This document shows positions 8,331 to 17,253 of a DNA stretch of 56,282 nucleotides, in pieces. Location of the stretch: contig CAZTUL010000007.1 of NCBI GenBank assembly GCA_964616275.1, forward strand, positions 1-56,282. The letters are read 5' to 3'. The stretch is from CAYZJV01 sp964616275. Its GTDB lineage: Bacteria > Spirochaetota > Spirochaetia > Sphaerochaetales > Sphaerochaetaceae. Made by a program: the position numbers and the translations under genes. The notes beneath the pieces are model-generated. The model saw only the letters and a program-made list of their open reading frames with translations, did not search any database and was not told the DNA's origin. Positions within the stretch are counted from its first letter, which is position 1. Every line of letters begins with the position of its first letter.

Positions 8331-10702
8331 TACTGTGTTGCTCCAATTCGATTTGGTTTCACATCAAACACATGATACAAAACCTCGTCGAATGTACTTA
8401 CCGGGTGGAATGTAATTCCCTCCTTAATCTCATCATCCAATTCGTCAAGGTCGCGTCTATTAAACTTAGGTATGAGAATAGTGTTTATTTTGTTCCTGCG
8501 GGCAGCGAGGACTTTCTCCTTGAGCCCACCAATGGGCATGACCTTTCCTACCAAATCAAGCTCTCCAGTCATTGCCAAATCTGCTTTAATCACACGATCG
8601 GAAATGAGTGAGAAGAAAGCCGTAGCCATGGTGATACCAGCCGAAGGACCATCCTTAGGTGTTGCTCCCTCTGGTACGTGCAGGTGAATTGCATGCGTGT
8701 CGAACCATGTTGATTCAATATCATGCTGAGCAGCTATAGATTTAAGGTGTGTAAGTGCTATGCTGGCTGACTCCTGCATCACTTCTCCCAATTTACCTGT
8801 GAGCTTCAATTCGCCCTTTCCAGGATAGGAGACCGCTTCAATAATTAAGGTGTCGCCACCCATGCTCGTCCAGGCAAGACCAATTGCCATACCTGGCCTA
8901 TCTGCACGCAGAATTTCATCTTCATAGAAAATCGGCTGCCCAAGGTACTCTATCATTTTTGTTCTGTTTACCCGCACAGGAAGTTTAGGCTCAGTTTCTA
9001 AGATTTCTCGTGCAATTTTTCTGTGAATTCTATCGAGCGATTTTTCGTAATTTCTCACACCTGCTTCACGAGCATACGATTCTGCGATTTCTCTCAGAAT
9101 TTCAGATGTATAAGAGACCTCTTTTCTTGTAAGTCCATGCTTTTTCAAGCTCTTAGGAACAAGATATTTTTTTCCGATTGCAAGCTTTTCCTGAGTTGTA
9201 TATCCGGCAATGTGAATCACTTCCATTCTGTCGAGCAGCGGTCGTGGTACCGTTTCGAGGGTATTCGCAGTTACGATAAAGAGAATCTCTGATATATCAA
9301 AGGGGAGATCAAGATAGTAATCTCTGAACGTATTGTTTTGCTCTGGATCCAATACTTCAAGTAGAGCTGAAGCAGGGTCTCCCTGAAAACTTACCCCCAT
9401 TTTATCAATCTCATCGATAAGAAATACAGGATTTTTTGTCTTAACTGTCTTTAATCCCTGAATAACTTTTCCGGGCATGGCTCCAATATAGGTCCTTCTA
9501 TGCCCTTTAATTTCGGCCTCGTCCCGCATGCCACCGACGCTAAATCTGTAATACTCTTTCTTTAAGGCTCGAGCAATGGAACGGCCAACTGAGGTCTTGC
9601 CAACTCCAGGAGGACCGACTAAACATATGATGGAGCCCTTGGTATCCTGCTTCTTCTTGCGAACAGCCAAATACTCAAGAATACGATCTTTAACGTCCTT
9701 CAACCCGTAGTGATCACGCTCTAGAATCTTCTTTGCCGAATCAAGAGAGAAATCCTCCGGTTTAGGTTCCTGCCAGGGGAGAGCCGCAATCGTTTCCAAA
9801 TAGGTTCTCGTTATTGAATAATCGGGACTGTTTGGATCCAATGATTGAAATTTTTCCAATTCATTATTGACCGCTTCAGCGACCTCACCTTCAAGATTGA
9901 GTGCAGCTATCGCTTTACTTAGTTTATTATATACAGCACTTCTAGGATCGCTCGTGAGTCCAAGCTCTTGCTGTATGTGTTTTAATTCTTCACGTAGGAA
10001 ATACTCTCGTTGATTTTTCTCTAATTTGCTATTGACACGACTTTGAATCTGCTCCTGCATTGCAAGGACTTGTTGCTCTTTCTTTATAAAAACAAGTACT
10101 CGCTCCATTCTTCGACGAACATTCAATGTCTCCAGTATTCTCTGTTGCTGCCTTCGGTCAATATTTATAATGCTCGCTATAAAGTCGGCCATTTTCCCAG
10201 CTTGATCAATGTTCACCATATTGAGACGCATTTCCTCAGTAAACAGCGGGTTGCCGCGTGAAAGCTTTTTCGTCTCAGTTATGAGTTGCCGAGTCCATGC
10301 TTTCAGTTCGGTCGGATTGTCTTCAATATCCTCAAGATACTCTACATCCGCAATTATAAACCTTCCACTTGAGTGGAAATCCTTTACCTGAAATCTCTTG
10401 AGAGTCGAAATGAATATATTCATTCCCCCGTCAGGGAGTTTGATTCGCTTTATAATTTTTGCAATGGTGCCTACTCGATACAGATTGTCTGGCTCATAGT
10501 CAGTTTTTGTCTCATCCTTGACTAGCAGAAGTCCAAGGTCTCCACCGTGAGCCATGGCCTGGTTGACTATTTCTATGTCATCCTTGCTTTCAATCACCAG
10601 CGGTGTGAAAAGTCCAGGGAAGATGGGATTCCCTACAAGGGGAAGTACAAAAAGATTATGAGGCAGTGTTTGTTCTACGGGCATCAGTTCCTGATCTGCC
10701 AT
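8330..10702 (-). CDS. lon: ATP-dependent protease Lon
   Basis: Cytosolic AAA+ protease that degrades misfolded and regulatory proteins. The N-terminal LON substrate-binding domain begins near residue 15 (LFVLPLVGNPIFPG). A coiled-coil middle (about 190-260) precedes the AAA+ module with Walker A GPPGVGKTS near residue 365 and Walker B VFLIDEIDK. The C-terminal protease domain has the Ser of KDGPSAG and the Lys of GGLKEKVLAA, forming the Ser-Lys dyad. The length of 790 residues is normal. GGAGG precedes the start. It is cotranscribed with trhP. I see no obvious CIRCE heat-shock operator in the 100 bases upstream. Confidence 0.96.
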   Translation of the reverse strand: MADQELMPVEQTLPHNLFVLPLVGNPIFPGLFTPLVIESKDDIEIVNQAMAHGGDLGLLLVKDETKTDYEPDNLYRVGTIAKIIKRIKLPDGGMNIFISTLKRFQVKDFHSSGRFIIADVEYLEDIEDNPTELKAWTRQLITETKKLSRGNPLFTEEMRLNMVNIDQAGKMADFIASIINIDRRQQQRILETLNVRRRMERVLVFIKKEQQVLAMQEQIQSRVNSKLEKNQREYFLREELKHIQQELGLTSDPRSAVYNKLSKAIAALNLEGEVAEAVNNELEKFQSLDPNSPDYSITRTYLETIAALPWQEPKPEDFSLDSAKKILERDHYGLKDVKDRILEYLAVRKKKQDTKGSIICLVGPPGVGKTSVGRSIARALKKEYYRFSVGGMRDEAEIKGHRRTYIGAMPGKVIQGLKTVKTKNPVFLIDEIDKMGVSFQGDPASALLEVLDPEQNNTFRDYYLDLPFDISEILFIVTANTLETVPRPLLDRMEVIHIAGYTTQEKLAIGKKYLVPKSLKKHGLTRKEVSYTSEILREIAESYAREAGVRNYEKSLDRIHRKIAREILETEPKLPVRVNRTKMIEYLGQPIFYEDEILRADRPGMAIGLAWTSMGGDTLIIEAVSYPGKGELKLTGKLGEVMQESASIALTHLKSIAAQHDIESTWFDTHAIHLHVPEGATPKDGPSAGITMATAFFSLISDRVIKADLAMTGELDLVGKVMPIGGLKEKVLAARRNKINTILIPKFNRRDLDELDDEIKEGITFHPVSTFDEVLYHVFDVKPNRIGATQ

Positions 10703-10801
10703 GAATTATCCTCCAGTAAGATGAATACGTTGATTACGTGTACAAATAATGTACTAAAAGTTTACTCAGTCGTGAAGCGATAGACATGAACAAGTGAGTA
10801 T

Positions 10802-11521
10802 TTACCACGGAAGTTGATTTGCAATTGCAGATCCGATTGTTTGTGCACCTATTCCATTCGGATGAATACCATCGATTGTAGCGATAAGTCCTCTTGATAG
10901 AGAGAGTTGCGCAGCCCTGCGCTCATCAGTACCGATGAATTGCGCATCTTCCTGAAGATTTCCAGGATGTTCAGGCAAGTAGGAGGAATTTCCCTGTTTT
11001 TCATTCACAAGATATTCTATAGGGGTAGTGATATCACACCAAATACTATTCGGAACATGTTCTACGATTTCTTTTAGAAGCCTGTTTCGTTCAATTCTTT
11101 TCTGATTTAGTGGAGAATTAAGATTTTCTCCGAGAATGGGTATTGAACAGATGAGAAAAGAGCAGGAGGTCGAGTTAGTAAGCAACGTGTTGAGGTCATT
11201 ACTACATGCATCAACAAATTCCTGGAGATTTTCCAGTGGTCTATTGCGAGTGCCCATAATCTGATTGACTGTTTGTGACCATGCCTCGTATCTTCGTCCC
11301 ATCTCGGGAAGAAGTAAATCATTTGCCCCTGATTGAATAACAACCGTTTTTTCCTTTCCCGGACGCTTTGTTTGTACATATCGTAAGACACGCTGCAGCG
11401 TACCGGTCCAAGTGTCTCCTTCAATACCATGCACTTCAGCAGCAAGCGGTAGGGTATTTCGGTATGCAATGCCAATTCTACCCGCGGTTATGCTATCCCC
11501 AAAAAGCACTAATTTTCTCAT
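10802..11521 (-). CDS. SGNH/GDSL-family hydrolase
   Basis: A 239-residue SGNH hydrolase. I use the ATG at 11521 because the protein then begins MRKLVLFGDSITAG, placing the block I GDS nucleophile at the usual N-terminal position; a longer frame would run into the upstream transporter gene. Block III reads SGANDLLLP and block V DGIHPNGIG, supplying the Asp-x-x-His of the catalytic triad. Such enzymes cleave acyl or acetyl esters of lipids, glycans or small molecules. There is no signal peptide, so it is probably cytosolic. It starts 11 bases after the YhhQ gene and is probably cotranscribed with it. Confidence 0.85.
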   Translation of the reverse strand: MRKLVLFGDSITAGRIGIAYRNTLPLAAEVHGIEGDTWTGTLQRVLRYVQTKRPGKEKTVVIQSGANDLLLPEMGRRYEAWSQTVNQIMGTRNRPLENLQEFVDACSNDLNTLLTNSTSCSFLICSIPILGENLNSPLNQKRIERNRLLKEIVEHVPNSIWCDITTPIEYLVNEKQGNSSYLPEHPGNLQEDAQFIGTDERRAAQLSLSRGLIATIDGIHPNGIGAQTIGSAIANQLPW

Positions 11522-11532
11522 AGCAGTCTCTA

Positions 11533-12180
11533 TTAGGCGTTCTCTTTTTCGTTCGGTTCTCGCCGTGCCCACCAGACCCCCAAATAGCAAAGAGGAGTAT
11601 CTATGAGTGCAAAGAGTACTTTAAAAAGCCAATACGGGATGATGAGTGAGAAAATGAATTGAACGGTATACTGACTTGTCATATGATAAAATGCTACGAA
11701 CATGAATATCGTAGTATCGATGAACTGACTGATAATAGTGCTCACATTGTTTCTTATCCAGAGATGACGATTCTGTGTGATTTTCTTTATGAAGGAGAAG
11801 GTGAAAACATCTACATGTTGGGCAATGAAAAAAGAGATAAGACTTGCTGCTGTCATACGCATACTCGAACCAAAAATTACTGCATATGAATCCTGCAGGC
11901 CCCACGTGGGGTTTGCAGGGAGTACGATACATAAACCAATCATCGCAAACATAAACATGAGCATGAATGAAGAGAGGTTCACAAACCACGAAGAAGTTTT
12001 TCTCCCATATACTTCACCTACAATGTCGGTTACCAGGAAAAGAATTGGCATGAAAAACACACCTACCGACGCACGTATAGACCCAAGTGTGGTGATTTTT
12101 GAACCCAACGTATTTACCAATACCATCGAAGTGAGATAGAGGGCAAACAGAATCATTTTTTTATGTTCTCGATTAAGCAT
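11533..12180 (-). CDS. yhhQ: Queuosine precursor transporter, VUT/YhhQ family
   Basis: A 215-residue inner-membrane protein with about six hydrophobic segments. The family signature DIVGEVYGRK follows the second segment. YhhQ proteins import queuosine precursors (preQ0 or preQ1) for tRNA modification. A CAGGAG Shine-Dalgarno precedes the ATG. I looked for a preQ1 riboswitch in the 78-base upstream gap and found no convincing one. Other tRNA modification genes (trhP and ttcA) are in the window but not in this operon. Confidence 0.87.
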   Translation of the reverse strand: MLNREHKKMILFALYLTSMVLVNTLGSKITTLGSIRASVGVFFMPILFLVTDIVGEVYGRKTSSWFVNLSSFMLMFMFAMIGLCIVLPANPTWGLQDSYAVIFGSSMRMTAASLISFFIAQHVDVFTFSFIKKITQNRHLWIRNNVSTIISQFIDTTIFMFVAFYHMTSQYTVQFIFSLIIPYWLFKVLFALIDTPLCYLGVWWARREPNEKENA

Positions 12181-12258
12181 AACAACTCCTGCAGGATCTT
12201 TTGTGCACTGAGCCTACTGTAAAACACTTGTTTGGTAAAGTATTGGAGTAATTATCGC

Positions 12259-13812
12259 TTACCAGTGAATGGGCAGAATTCCCGTCGCAGTACGCTCCTT
12301 CACCAATACGCATCTTACAGATTCAAAGGATAGAGAAGTATAATCAAATGCCGCGAAACTAAAGATATTTTCAGCGAGGTAGAGAATATCGTAGGGATTG
12401 CCGAGTGCTACGACTAAAGTCGGCAATCCTGTTCCTGCCATCGCGTTTGCCAGAGCAAGCTGGCCCTTTTTTGCATACCCATTATAGGTTCCTATAACAA
12501 TAGCAGAGGCTCCTTTTGTCTCTTCCAGAAGTGATATAATGTCAGAGTTATCGGGATCTTCAGGTGTAATAACGTATTTCCCGCCAATATGCTGAGACAT
12601 CCACACTGGGAAGGGGGGGCAGGAAGAAACAGTACTCTCTTCCTGATTGCTCAAGAAGGGATGAAAACCGATGAAGAGTGGATTCTCGCCAAGGTCTGGC
12701 AGCTCTGCTTGTGGCCGATTGCCGGTACTTAGAGCCCTATCCATTATCGCTCGAGCAACACCTCTGTGTTCGTCACTATCCACCGAAGAAGTCGATGAGG
12801 GGTTATAGCTGAATTTTTGTTTTATACTGTATATCCGATTCAGTGAGTATACGTTCTCTTCCCAATGTAAGTATGATGTTTGATAGCTTTCTGTTAATGC
12901 CTGTACCACTTCTGGAATTATCTGATAGCTCTCACTTAATTGGATAATATCTGATCCTGCTCGAAGTGCGTGTACAGCCGCATGAACCGTTCCATAGTGG
13001 TGAGCAATTTCATCCTGCTGCAGGCACTGTGTACAGACAAGTCCATCATAGTGGAGTTCTCCCCTAAGAAGTTTTGTGATGATAGTATGAGATATGGATG
13101 CAGGGGACTGTTGTGCGTCTATCGCTGGGAACGAAATGTGTCCTACAACAATTCCCGGGCATTTTCGTGTAATCGCTGCAAGAAAAGGAACTATTTCACA
13201 AGCAGCCCATTCCTCTCTCGATTTTCCAAGTAAGGGAAGTCCTGTTTTACTATTGGCCTCAGTATCGCCTGAGCCGGGAAAGGTAGTACACATACTGAGA
13301 ATGTTGCCGTCAGTGAGTCCTTGGATCATAGAACTGGTAAATTCGGCAACGGTTTCAGGTTTGTCCGAATAAGAACGTACATGAGTAGCGACATTGGTCT
13401 TGTTGGAATGTATGTCGAGAACTGGACCGAGGTTACTTGTTATGCCAAGTGCCGACAGCTCATGTGCAAGTACCCGTCCCGCTGTGTATGCATTACCTAC
13501 ATCTCCAGTTGCAGCTAATGCCATCGCACCGGGAATGTGTGCAACGTCGTTCGGAAGATTGCTGAAGGTGCCACCTTCTTCGGATATTGCGATTATTGGT
13601 TCTGAACCAGTTTCCTGTTTAATCAGGTCTCGGATACTGGCACACAGCTTTTGTACCTGTTCCTTTTTGACAATATTTCGTTTTTTCAGGATTACATTCC
13701 CGATTTTATACTTTTTCACGAGGTCAATAAAGGTTTCGTCCAGTTCCGTTCCCTGAATACCGATCATAAGATGTTGTCCTATAGCATGTTCAACGGTTAC
13801 TTCTTTGTGCAT
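12259..13812 (-). CDS. GH3/NagZ-like protein lacking catalytic residues (probable pseudoenzyme)
   Basis: The fold is that of glycoside hydrolase family 3 beta-N-acetylhexosaminidases (NagZ), with the alpha/beta-barrel domain at about 1-340 and a C-terminal domain at about 365-517. Key residues are lost. The substrate motif [D]QEGG is SEEGGT (77-82). KHFPGHGDT is TTFPGSGDT (176-184). The Asp/His dyad of GDTxxDSH is Asn187 and Lys189. The nucleophile Asp of the TDA/SDD motif is Gln262 in TQCLQ. There is no signal peptide. AAGGAG precedes the start. A binding, sensing or scaffold role is more likely than hydrolysis. The gene is intact, not a degraded pseudogene. Confidence 0.8.
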   Translation of the reverse strand: MHKEVTVEHAIGQHLMIGIQGTELDETFIDLVKKYKIGNVILKKRNIVKKEQVQKLCASIRDLIKQETGSEPIIAISEEGGTFSNLPNDVAHIPGAMALAATGDVGNAYTAGRVLAHELSALGITSNLGPVLDIHSNKTNVATHVRSYSDKPETVAEFTSSMIQGLTDGNILSMCTTFPGSGDTEANSKTGLPLLGKSREEWAACEIVPFLAAITRKCPGIVVGHISFPAIDAQQSPASISHTIITKLLRGELHYDGLVCTQCLQQDEIAHHYGTVHAAVHALRAGSDIIQLSESYQIIPEVVQALTESYQTSYLHWEENVYSLNRIYSIKQKFSYNPSSTSSVDSDEHRGVARAIMDRALSTGNRPQAELPDLGENPLFIGFHPFLSNQEESTVSSCPPFPVWMSQHIGGKYVITPEDPDNSDIISLLEETKGASAIVIGTYNGYAKKGQLALANAMAGTGLPTLVVALGNPYDILYLAENIFSFAAFDYTSLSFESVRCVLVKERTATGILPIHW

Positions 13813-13857
13813 TGTCTACTCCTTGAATCAGCCAAAACCCGACGAATAATTTACAAA

Positions 13858-13880
13858 TACAATTGCTAAAAACAATTGTA
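13858..13880. promoter_or_regulatory. Perfect inverted repeat, candidate operator upstream of the GH3-like gene
   Basis: TACAATTG (13858-13865) and CAATTGTA (13873-13880) form a perfect 8-base inverted repeat with a 7-base A-rich spacer. It lies 46 bases upstream of the GH3-like start and downstream of a minus-strand TTGACA (13910-13915), a position where a bound repressor would block transcription. The binding protein is unknown. Confidence 0.4.
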
Positions 13881-13929
13881 AAAAAACGGTATCACTGCCG
13901 CAATGATTTTGTCAATGCAAAGAAATGTG

Positions 13930-13957
13930 TTGCATTTTGTTGCGTAGTTGCTATACT
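13930..13957 (+). promoter_or_regulatory. Candidate promoter of the carbamate kinase gene
   Basis: TTGCAT (13930-13935) and TATACT (13952-13957) are 16 bases apart, predicting a start near 13964 and a leader of about 60 bases. Confidence 0.45.
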
Positions 13958-14022
13958 TACAATCGGATAAAGACCTCACCGTACGAAGAGGTAACTAAGT
14001 AAGATATGGAGAAGTGCAGCAA

Positions 14023-14970
14023 ATGGAAACCAGTAAACTGATAGTAATAGCGATTGGCGGGAACTCTCTCATTGAGGATGCAAAACATGTAACGGTGACG
14101 AGTCAATATGAAGCAGCTCGTAAAACAGCTCACCATATTGTTCGATTGGTACAAGCAGGTCACCGAGTGATCATTGCACATGGGAATGGACCGCAGGTAG
14201 GGTTTATTTTGTTACGGGCAGAATTTGCCAAATCTATTCTCCACACTGTTCCTCTAGACTCCTGTGTGGCTGATACACAGGGAGCAATCGGGTATCAGCT
14301 TCAGATGGCCTTGCATAACGAATTTGCAAAAGCTGGACTGGTTCCTCAAGTTGCGACTGTCGTTACTCAAGTTGAAGTAAATCCCGATGATCCGTCATTT
14401 CAGAATCCTACAAAACCTATTGGGTCTTTTATGTCAAAAGAGGATGCCGACAGTCATAGAAAACATGATGGATGGGATGTTGTCGAGGATGCAGGCAGGG
14501 GTTACCGAAGAGTTGTAGCATCTCCTAAGCCAGTATCAATCGTTGAATTGGAAACTATACGAACACTCGTTGATAATAATATCATTGTTATCGCAGCCGG
14601 CGGTGGTGGCATTCCGATAGTGCGAAATGAAGATGGAACCCTGGAAGGTAGAGAGGCTGTAATTGACAAAGACTTGGCTGCTGCATTAATGGCAAAGGAA
14701 TTGAAAGCAGACCTGTTTGTAATATCTACTGCGGTTGAAAAAGTTTCGCTCAATTATGGGAAACCTGATCAAATAAATCTTGATACTATCGACCTGACAG
14801 CGTGTCAGCGATACGTAGAGGAGGGGCACTTTGCACCTGGAAGTATGCTTCCAAAAATTCAGGCTATGATGGATTTTGTAAAATCGACCGGAAATGTTGG
14901 TCTCATCACTAGCCCAGAATTTATTTATGGAGCTCTCTACGAAGATAAAGGTACCAAGATAGTTCCATAA
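14023..14970 (+). CDS. arcC: Carbamate kinase
   Basis: Catalyses carbamoyl phosphate plus ADP to ATP, ammonia and CO2, a substrate-level phosphorylation used in anaerobic arginine, agmatine or purine breakdown. The amino-acid kinase fold is clear: VIAIGGNSL at the N-terminus, HGNGPQVG near residue 50, and AAGGGGIP plus the DKDLAAALMA nucleotide-binding segments. At 315 residues it is of normal length. I start at ATG 14023, since the GTG three codons earlier sits directly against its GGAG. No arginine deiminase or transcarbamylase gene is adjacent, so the source of carbamoyl phosphate is not shown here. The gene ends three bases from the convergent DUF4105 gene. Confidence 0.93.
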   Translation: METSKLIVIAIGGNSLIEDAKHVTVTSQYEAARKTAHHIVRLVQAGHRVIIAHGNGPQVGFILLRAEFAKSILHTVPLDSCVADTQGAIGYQLQMALHNEFAKAGLVPQVATVVTQVEVNPDDPSFQNPTKPIGSFMSKEDADSHRKHDGWDVVEDAGRGYRRVVASPKPVSIVELETIRTLVDNNIIVIAAGGGGIPIVRNEDGTLEGREAVIDKDLAAALMAKELKADLFVISTAVEKVSLNYGKPDQINLDTIDLTACQRYVEEGHFAPGSMLPKIQAMMDFVKSTGNVGLITSPEFIYGALYEDKGTKIVP

Positions 14971-14973
14971 CTA

Positions 14974-16359
14974 TTACCATGCAGAGTCATCAATTTTTGG
15001 AACAAACCACGAAGTAATACGTTCAAAGGGGATTGAACTGTTAGCGATATACAGTGGCAGCATCGTGAACATGATTGTCCAGTTATCCTGTATAAGAACA
15101 TCAAACAGGACCCCTTTCATAAGAATAAGTACACCGATGGCAATTGCCAGTACGGTATTTGCTTTGTGAAATCTTCGTTCTGATTTCGGGTTTCCTCGTG
15201 CTGTTCGAATTGATTGGATAGCCATCACAAGCAGCCATGGTGTCGTAAATACAATATTTTCGTTGAAGTATGTGACATCATGACTACTCATTATCATCAT
15301 GAAAAGGAGAAGCAGTGAGAGTATTCCAACTGTAAAAGTCCAAGCAAAGGTTATGGTACCATAGAAGAAACGACCTAAACGACGTATGGTCTGAAATCGA
15401 CTTCCTGGCATGAGACGTCCTGTGATTATGGAAACCAATGCTGCAGCAACCGACACGAGGAAGGTAGGGAGAAAAAGTGATACTTCTTGTTCAGCAACGA
15501 GTGGTCGAATGCCGGGTGTTGCGGTATGGAGTATGGTTCGCTCTTTTACAATAGGGATACGGTTACCTGACTGATCTTCGTAGGTAAACTGCAGTAATGC
15601 ATCCTCTAGAACCTCGGGTAAAAACATAGCCTCCCACAGTGAAATAGATCTATCAATGGATCCACTTTGCAAATAGTTCAAAGCCCAATCAATGAAGGGT
15701 GAACTTGCAGTATGCCGAGACACTATTTCGCGTAATGTGAGTTTATAGGGCATAGCTGTTGCCCAGGTTCTCAGTTGCCCGTTTACGGCTTTATCTAGGA
15801 GATCGCGAATCCTGGTTGCACAGTTTTCTCTATAATGATGGTACAGGTATAAACTATTTTCAGGTTGAATATTAAAGTTTAGAAACGATACCAGAGCTAC
15901 CTCTGCTGACGCAGGCAACTGCAACTTGAGAGAAGTAATATCTCTATCTTCCTCAATTGCAAGGGCAATTCTCGCTGAGTCCGACGTCGCCCACACTTCG
16001 TAATTCATTCTCCCGAGAGCAAACGTCTGATAAAAATTATCATCAAAACTGAAGATTCCATAGTCGTACATAACACTTCTCTCGTTTCGAAGATCACTTA
16101 CAACGAGACCGGAATGTCCAAACCATACGTAAAGGGGGTCTCCTCTTCCCATGGTGGTAAGCGAGATTTCTAAATATTCAGCTGTTTGCAATTCGTTAGA
16201 GGGGACCGCCATAAAGTCTCTCTCTTTCAGTAACATTTCTGAACTGAAAGGGTCGCTGATTTTTGCACCTGGGTGTAATGACATTCCCGTAAGTGACACA
16301 AGAGAAGATAAAATTAAAAAAAAGATAATGAGTCGACGTCTATGAAGTATGCATACCAT
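14974..16359 (-). CDS. DUF4105 (Lnb N-terminal domain-like) membrane protein
   Basis: A 461-residue membrane protein. An N-terminal hydrophobic segment (about 9-26) is followed by a periplasmic domain with the DUF4105/Lnb hallmarks: FGHSGLVVSD near residue 80, YDYGIFSFDD, and a YHHYRENCATRIRDLLD block near residue 175. The His and Cys of these blocks are the expected thiol-hydrolase-like active site of this NlpC/P60-related fold. The C-terminal half (about 295-440) has five or six membrane segments. The substrate is unknown, perhaps a lipid or cell-wall amide. The start lacks a Shine-Dalgarno and follows an extended -10 by six bases. Confidence 0.78.
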   Translation of the reverse strand: MVCILHRRRLIIFFLILSSLVSLTGMSLHPGAKISDPFSSEMLLKERDFMAVPSNELQTAEYLEISLTTMGRGDPLYVWFGHSGLVVSDLRNERSVMYDYGIFSFDDNFYQTFALGRMNYEVWATSDSARIALAIEEDRDITSLKLQLPASAEVALVSFLNFNIQPENSLYLYHHYRENCATRIRDLLDKAVNGQLRTWATAMPYKLTLREIVSRHTASSPFIDWALNYLQSGSIDRSISLWEAMFLPEVLEDALLQFTYEDQSGNRIPIVKERTILHTATPGIRPLVAEQEVSLFLPTFLVSVAAALVSIITGRLMPGSRFQTIRRLGRFFYGTITFAWTFTVGILSLLLLFMMIMSSHDVTYFNENIVFTTPWLLVMAIQSIRTARGNPKSERRFHKANTVLAIAIGVLILMKGVLFDVLIQDNWTIMFTMLPLYIANSSIPFERITSWFVPKIDDSAW

Positions 16360-16365
16360 AGCACC

Positions 16366-16374
16366 ATCATATCA
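16366..16374 (-). promoter_or_regulatory. Extended -10 promoter next to the DUF4105 start codon
   Basis: On the minus strand TGATATGAT gives TGn followed by TATGAT (16366-16371), six bases before the ATG at 16359. No Shine-Dalgarno fits between, so the transcript is predicted to be leaderless. No good -35 is seen, which an extended -10 can tolerate. Confidence 0.45.
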
Positions 16375-16391
16375 CATTTCTTTTCGTTTGG

Positions 16392-16420
16392 TTGACAGAG
16401 TTTCACCGAGAAGCTACTCT
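16392..16420 (+). promoter_or_regulatory. Candidate sigma-70 promoter of recO
   Basis: A consensus TTGACA (16392-16397) is followed after 17 bases by TACTCT (16415-16420). Transcription would begin near 16427, 44 bases before the recO GTG. Confidence 0.6.
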
Positions 16421-16470
16421 GAGTTACCATGTACACGGTGAGATTCCGGTAGCGTAGGAGCGAGTCCCCA

Positions 16471-17232
16471 GTGGAAAGAAATCTAACCAGTGAAGCAATT
16501 GTACTTACCCACCGAAAGTGGGGTGATTTACATCGATTGGTAACTCTTCTTTCACCTGATTTGGGACTCTGTACAGCTGTCGTTTATGGTGCTCGTAAGG
16601 GAAAGCTTGCTGGGGGCATTGAACCTGGAACTATGGGAACATATTACCTCTATCATAATCGTACCAGAAAAGAATACACGTTAGTCGATGTGGATCCACA
16701 GCATACCATTGAGCATATACGAGATGATTTGCCAAGATTTTACTGTTTGCAAGCTATGATAGAGATGGCAATGAGAATGCATGGGGGAGACTTTATCTCT
16801 TTGTATCATGTGCTGGGAACTTTTCTTATCTTACTTGAGTCAGGACAGCATAATACCCGACAAATTCTTATTCAGTATATCTGGAGATTTATCGGAATTC
16901 TGGGACTTGAACCCGATTTAACTACTTGCCCTGTTTGTTCCACGCACTACGAAAAATCAGAGGTTCTCTCTTTTCATACAGGTCTACACACCCCCTGCTG
17001 CCGGCAGTGTGGTGATGTTGATTTTGAGAGTTTTGAATTTGTACTTGGTCCGGGAGCAAGGAAGTACCTACTACTCACTCAAGCACTTGGAGAAATCGAT
17101 GCTGTACAACTTACACTGAGTGAAACAGCTGCAAAGAGGATGATACACTATATGGTACGCTATATTACGAATATCCTCGGGAGCCCGCTTAAAACGCTAT
17201 CCGGTGGAGTGTTCTTGGATGTATTACTGTGA
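16471..17232 (+). CDS. recO: DNA repair protein RecO
   Basis: RecO, with RecF and RecR, loads RecA onto SSB-coated single-stranded DNA during gap repair. The N-terminal OB-fold domain (about 1-80) contains VLTHRKWGDLHRLVTLLS and VVYGARKGK. The helical C-terminal domain contains a zinc site from CPVC near residue 153 and CCRQC near residue 178. The length of 253 residues is normal. The start is a GTG with TAGGAG about 11 bases upstream. recJ follows after 21 bases, giving a recO-recJ recombination operon. Confidence 0.92.
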   Translation: MERNLTSEAIVLTHRKWGDLHRLVTLLSPDLGLCTAVVYGARKGKLAGGIEPGTMGTYYLYHNRTRKEYTLVDVDPQHTIEHIRDDLPRFYCLQAMIEMAMRMHGGDFISLYHVLGTFLILLESGQHNTRQILIQYIWRFIGILGLEPDLTTCPVCSTHYEKSEVLSFHTGLHTPCCRQCGDVDFESFEFVLGPGARKYLLLTQALGEIDAVQLTLSETAAKRMIHYMVRYITNILGSPLKTLSGGVFLDVLL

Positions 17233-17253
17233 ATATAATTAAAAGGTTGATAT

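Noticed and set aside
12181..12258. Possible preQ1 riboswitch before the YhhQ transporter gene
   Set aside because: The short gap shows neither the preQ1 aptamer stem-loop nor its A-rich tail.
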